A stretch of 64,000 bases of DNA from Flavobacterium phragmitis (GTDB lineage Bacteria > Bacteroidota > Bacteroidia > Flavobacteriales > Flavobacteriaceae). The stretch is from the NCBI RefSeq assembly GCF_900112575.1, contig NZ_FOMH01000004.1, positions 31,056-95,055 on the forward strand. Reading direction: 5' to 3'. The position numbers and the translations under genes were made by a program. This document shows, piece after piece, positions 60,927-64,000 of this stretch; within the stretch, counting starts at the first letter, position 1; every line of letters begins with the position of its first letter. Under the pieces are notes generated by a model. The model had not been told where the DNA came from. It was given only the letters and a program-made list of their open reading frames with translations, and made no database searches.

Positions 60927-63533
60927 TTGGCAGCTAAAGAGAAAGTGGTGAAGGAAACACCTTTAATGAAACAGTACAATGAAATTAAAGCTAAATATCC
61001 TGATGCATGTCTGCTTTTCAGAGTAGGGGATTTTTATGAAACCTTTGGTGAAGATGCTATCAGAGCTTCTAAAATTTTAGGTATAACATTAACAAAAAGA
61101 GGTGCCGGATCTGATACTGAAACTGCACTGGCTGGGTTTCCGCATCATTCTGTAAATACTTATCTGCCAAAGTTGGTTAAAGCAGGACTTCGTGTAGCAA
61201 TCTGTGACCAGTTGGAAGATCCAAAAATGACTAAAACGATTGTAAAAAGGGGGGTGACTGAACTTGTTACTCCTGGAGTTTCTTTGAATGATGAAGTTTT
61301 GCAATCTAAGTCAAATAACTTTTTGGCTTCAGTGTGTTTTACCAATAAAAATATTGGAATTTCTTTTTTAGATGTTTCTACGGGAGAATTTTTAACGGCT
61401 CAAGGAAATGCAGAATACATCGATAAATTATTGCAGAATTTTAATCCGAGTGAGGTTTTGGTTCCAAAGCATAATAAAAGTGATTTTAAGAATGCTTTTG
61501 GGGAAGATTTTCATAGTTTCTATTTAGAAGATTGGATTTATAAAGAAGATTATGCCTTAGAAACATTGACGAAGCATTTTCAAACCAATTCGTTAAAAGG
61601 TTTTGGGGTTGAAGAATTGAAAGAAGGAATTATTGCTTCTGGAGCGATTTTATATTATTTGTCAGAAACGCAGCATAATCGTGTGCAGCATATTACTGCA
61701 ATTCAGCGTATTGCAGAAGATGCTTATGTTTGGATGGACCGTTTTACGATTCGAAACTTAGAGTTATATCACAGTTATAATCCAAATGCAGTTACGCTTT
61801 TGGATGTTATTGATAAAACACTTTCTCCAATGGGAGGGCGTTTGTTGAAAAGATGGCTGGCTTTGCCTTTAAAAGATGCAAACAAAGTGAAGAGCCGACA
61901 TGAAGTGGTTTCGTACTTAAAGTCCAATCCTGAGATATTGCACAATATTCAATATCAAATTAAGCAGATTTCGGATTTAGAGCGTTTGATTTCTAAAATT
62001 GCAGCAGGAAAAGTATCACCACGTGAAGTGGTTTATTTAAAAGAATCTCTTGATGCCATTATTCCAATCAAAACAATTGCGCTCGAAAGTCCGCAGGAAG
62101 CAGTAAAAGTCATTGGAGATAGTCTGCATGCTTGTGATTTGCTTCGCGAAAAAATAAAAAACACTTTAAATCAGGATGCGCCTGTTGCCATTTCTAAAGG
62201 AAACGCAATAGCGGCGGGAGTAAATGAGGAATTAGATGAACTGCGTTCGATTTCAACTTCGGGAAAAGAATTTTTAGAAGGAATTGAGAAAAGAGAATCG
62301 GAGAGAACTGGGATTTCTTCGTTGAAGATTTCGTTTAATAATGTTTTTGGATATTATATTGAAGTTAGAAATACGCATAAAGATAAAGTTCCTGAAGAAT
62401 GGATTCGTAAGCAGACTTTGGTAAATGCAGAGCGTTATATCACGGAAGAATTAAAAGAATACGAAACCAAAATTTTAGGCGCTGAGGAAAAGATTTATAA
62501 AATCGAAAGTGAACTTTTTGAGCAGTTAGTGGCTTGGATTTCTACTTACATCAAACCGGTTCAAATGAATGCTTATTTGGTGGCGCAATTGGATTGTTTG
62601 TGTTCGTTTACGCAAATGGCAGTTGAAAACCAATATGTATGTCCTGAAATTGATGATACGTTTGAATTAGATATAAAAAATGGAAGACACCCAGTAATTG
62701 AAAAACAACTGCCAGTTGGTACACCGTATATTGCCAATGATGTTTTCTTAGACCGAGAAACACAACAGGTTATCATGATTACAGGTCCTAATATGTCGGG
62801 TAAGTCGGCAATTTTGAGGCAAACGGCTTTGATTGTGCTTCTGGCTCAAATGGGAAGTTTTGTTCCTGCGGATAGTGTTAGAATGGGAATTGTAGATAAG
62901 ATTTTTACCAGAGTAGGTGCTTCAGATAATATTTCGATGGGAGAATCTACCTTTATGGTGGAGATGAATGAAACGGCTTCGATTTTGAATAATATTTCAG
63001 ATAGAAGTTTGGTTTTGTTAGACGAGATCGGGAGAGGAACAAGTACTTATGACGGAATCTCGATAGCGTGGGCAATTGCAGAATTTATACACGAGCATCC
63101 GGGAAGAGCCAAAACACTTTTTGCAACACATTATCATGAATTGAATGAAATGACAGAATCGATGCCGAGAATTCAGAATTTTAATGTGGCAGTGAAAGAG
63201 TTAAAAGATACTGTTTTGTTTGTTAGAAAGCTTGTAAAGGGAGGAAGTGCGCATAGTTTTGGTATTCATGTTGCTAAAATGGCTGGAATGCCTCAGCTGG
63301 TAATTTCGAAAGCACAGAAACTTTTGAAGAAATTGGAGAAGAACCATTCAAGTGATGCTTTGAATGGAATAAAATCGGCTAATGATGAAATGCAGATGAG
63401 TTTCTTTAATTTGGATGATCCGTTATTGGAAGAGATAAAAGAGGAGATTTTAAATCTCGATATTAATGCAATTACACCAGTAGAAGCCTTGATGAAGCTC
63501 AATGAAATCAAAAGAATGCTGGTTAAAAAATAA
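60927..63533 (+). CDS. mutS: DNA mismatch repair protein MutS
   Basis: 868 residues. The mismatch-sensing F36-x-E38 in [13 protein letters not shown] is present, followed by connector, lever and clamp domains (about 130-560). The ATPase (about 590-800) has Walker [21 protein letters not shown], and Walker [15 protein letters not shown]. The TTG start fits the conserved N-terminus [16 protein letters not shown]; the first internal ATG would remove 13 residues. It binds mismatches and recruits MutL, whose gene is not in the window. Confidence 0.97.
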   Translation: MAAKEKVVKETPLMKQYNEIKAKYPDACLLFRVGDFYETFGEDAIRASKILGITLTKRGAGSDTETALAGFPHHSVNTYLPKLVKAGLRVAICDQLEDPKMTKTIVKRGVTELVTPGVSLNDEVLQSKSNNFLASVCFTNKNIGISFLDVSTGEFLTAQGNAEYIDKLLQNFNPSEVLVPKHNKSDFKNAFGEDFHSFYLEDWIYKEDYALETLTKHFQTNSLKGFGVEELKEGIIASGAILYYLSETQHNRVQHITAIQRIAEDAYVWMDRFTIRNLELYHSYNPNAVTLLDVIDKTLSPMGGRLLKRWLALPLKDANKVKSRHEVVSYLKSNPEILHNIQYQIKQISDLERLISKIAAGKVSPREVVYLKESLDAIIPIKTIALESPQEAVKVIGDSLHACDLLREKIKNTLNQDAPVAISKGNAIAAGVNEELDELRSISTSGKEFLEGIEKRESERTGISSLKISFNNVFGYYIEVRNTHKDKVPEEWIRKQTLVNAERYITEELKEYETKILGAEEKIYKIESELFEQLVAWISTYIKPVQMNAYLVAQLDCLCSFTQMAVENQYVCPEIDDTFELDIKNGRHPVIEKQLPVGTPYIANDVFLDRETQQVIMITGPNMSGKSAILRQTALIVLLAQMGSFVPADSVRMGIVDKIFTRVGASDNISMGESTFMVEMNETASILNNISDRSLVLLDEIGRGTSTYDGISIAWAIAEFIHEHPGRAKTLFATHYHELNEMTESMPRIQNFNVAVKELKDTVLFVRKLVKGGSAHSFGIHVAKMAGMPQLVISKAQKLLKKLEKNHSSDALNGIKSANDEMQMSFFNLDDPLLEEIKEEILNLDINAITPVEALMKLNEIKRMLVKK

Positions 63534-63611
63534 ATTTCAGAAAAATTTCAATTTTAAAGTTTAGGTTATCAGAATGTTATAAAATAAGTGGATTTTTTTT
63601 TAGAGAAACGC

Positions 63612-63641
63612 TTGTTTAATTGGATAAATGTCCTAAATTTG
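63612..63641 (+). promoter_or_regulatory. Promoter candidate for the tRNA pair
   Basis: TTG (63612-63614), a 19-nt spacer and TAAATTTG (63634-63641) fit the Bacteroidota consensus, 53 bp before tRNA-Gly. Confidence 0.6.
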
Positions 63642-63694
63642 CACTCGCAATACGAAACAAATCAAGTGTTGCGGTTCTTGATAAAATTTGAAAT

Positions 63695-63767
63695 GCGAAA
63701 ATAGCTCAGTTGGTAGAGCGCGACCTTGCCAAGGTCGAGGTCGCGGGTTCGAGCCCCGTTTTTCGCT
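63695..63767 (+). tRNA. tRNA-Gly (GCC)
   Basis: 73 nt folding as a complete cloverleaf. The acceptor GCGAAAA pairs with TTTTCGC, and the D stem GCTC with GAGC. The anticodon stem CGACC/GGTCG closes the loop TTGCCAA (anticodon GCC), and the T arm contains TTCGAGC. The CCA end is not encoded, so it must be added after transcription. Confidence 0.97.
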
Positions 63768-63782
63768 CAAAAACCATACAAT

Positions 63783-63868
63783 GCTCGGATGGTGAAATTG
63801 GTAGACACGCTGGACTTAAAATCCAGTGAACAGCAATGTTCGTGCGGGTTCAAGTCCCGCTCTGAGTA
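63783..63868 (+). tRNA. tRNA-Leu (TAA)
   Basis: 86 nt with a long variable arm, as expected of a class II tRNA. The anticodon stem CTGGA/TCCAG closes the loop CTTAAAA (anticodon TAA). The T arm contains TTCAAGT and the D arm AATTGGTAGACAC. The acceptor stem pairs GCTCGGA with TCTGAGT using G-T pairs. CCA is not encoded. It follows tRNA-Gly by 15 bp, so the two share a transcript. Confidence 0.96.
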
Positions 63869-63870
63869 CT

Positions 63871-63902
63871 AAAGCCTCTTCTTTTGAAGAGGCTTTTTTT
63901 AT
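63871..63902 (+). terminator. Rho-independent terminator after the tRNA pair
   Basis: AAAGCCTCTTC and GAAGAGGCTTT form an 11-base stem around TTTT, followed by a T-run, two bases after tRNA-Leu. Confidence 0.9.
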
Positions 63903-63943
63903 TTGCGGACTTGCAGATAATAAATTTACGTAGTAAATTTATT

Positions 63944-64000
63944 AGAATCTCAGAATCTCAGAATCTCAGAATCTCAGAATCTCAGAATCTCAGAATCTCA
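63944..64000. repeat. Perfect octamer tandem array running off the window edge
   Basis: The unit CTCAGAAT repeats six times without change (63949-63996), preceded by AGAAT and followed by CTCA at the window end, so the full length is unknown. Just before it, TAAATTTAC and GTAAATTTA form a small palindrome (about 63921-63941). It lies downstream of the tRNA terminator and has no coding content. Confidence 0.9.

Noticed and set aside
63944..64000. CRISPR or telomere-like array at the window end
   Set aside because: Units of eight bases with no spacers are a plain tandem repeat.

Overview
The window looks like a chromosomal segment of a Flavobacterium-type member of the Bacteroidota. It is AT-rich, and its genes lack Shine-Dalgarno-like leaders. 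Candidate promoters match the Bacteroidota TTG / TAnnTTTG pattern. The gene content is typical of the group: PorP/SprF, a type B T9SS sorting-domain protein, DUF4270, DUF4249, DUF6089, DUF6268 and DUF4907 families, a FolK-deoxynucleoside kinase fusion, and a long OmpH next to BamA. No prophage, insertion sequence, CRISPR array or classical defence locus was seen. Most of the window is core genome, and the non-coding novelty lies in intergenic repeats.

Layout. 1-6270: an efflux operon (two MacB/FtsX-type permeases, two membrane-fusion proteins and a TolC-like channel; its ATPase must lie to the left). 6369-11074: tsaB, an MscS channel, a helical repeat protein, a three-domain Nfu protein, a PorP/SprF protein and a gamma-carbonic anhydrase. 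11149-15288 (minus strand): a compact cluster of a beta-barrel, a six-repeat Kelch lipoprotein, a small lipoprotein, a LytS-type kinase and a LytTR regulator. 15521-18084: a DUF4270 lipoprotein coupled to a beta-barrel. 18086-26530 (minus strand): murI, then an envelope-biogenesis operon (nadK, DUF6089, uppS, bamA, two ompH) and a CBS protein. 26646-31960: pdxJ, a TonB-dependent receptor with a DUF4249 lipoprotein, and an unknown lipoprotein.

32168-38031: a hydrolase, a four-helix membrane protein, tig, clpP, clpX and an L,D-transpeptidase-like lipoprotein. The order tig-clpP-clpX groups nascent-chain folding with ClpXP proteolysis. 38203-41704: a GlxA-type AraC regulator divergent from an alternating VOC/SRPBCC set. 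41856-48105: serB, a GH3 enzyme with two small membrane proteins, a DUF2797 protein and a GT9 glycosyltransferase. 48203-53696 (minus strand): AsmA-like, hydrolase and SppA. 53889-60770: a carboxypeptidase-regulatory-domain protein, folK-dNK, a YjbR protein, a 995-residue LRR/lectin T9SS protein, a SpoU methyltransferase and a DUF1573 protein. 60927-63868: mutS, then tRNA-Gly and tRNA-Leu.

The most unusual material is between genes. There are two copies of an element with conserved ends and unrelated internal hairpins, a 100-bp near-perfect hairpin, and a pair of palindromes that are inverted copies of each other. Degenerate 8-bp tandem arrays occur at four places, one of which carries the likely clpX promoter. 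Domain assignments come from reading the sequences and family knowledge; no database search was run.
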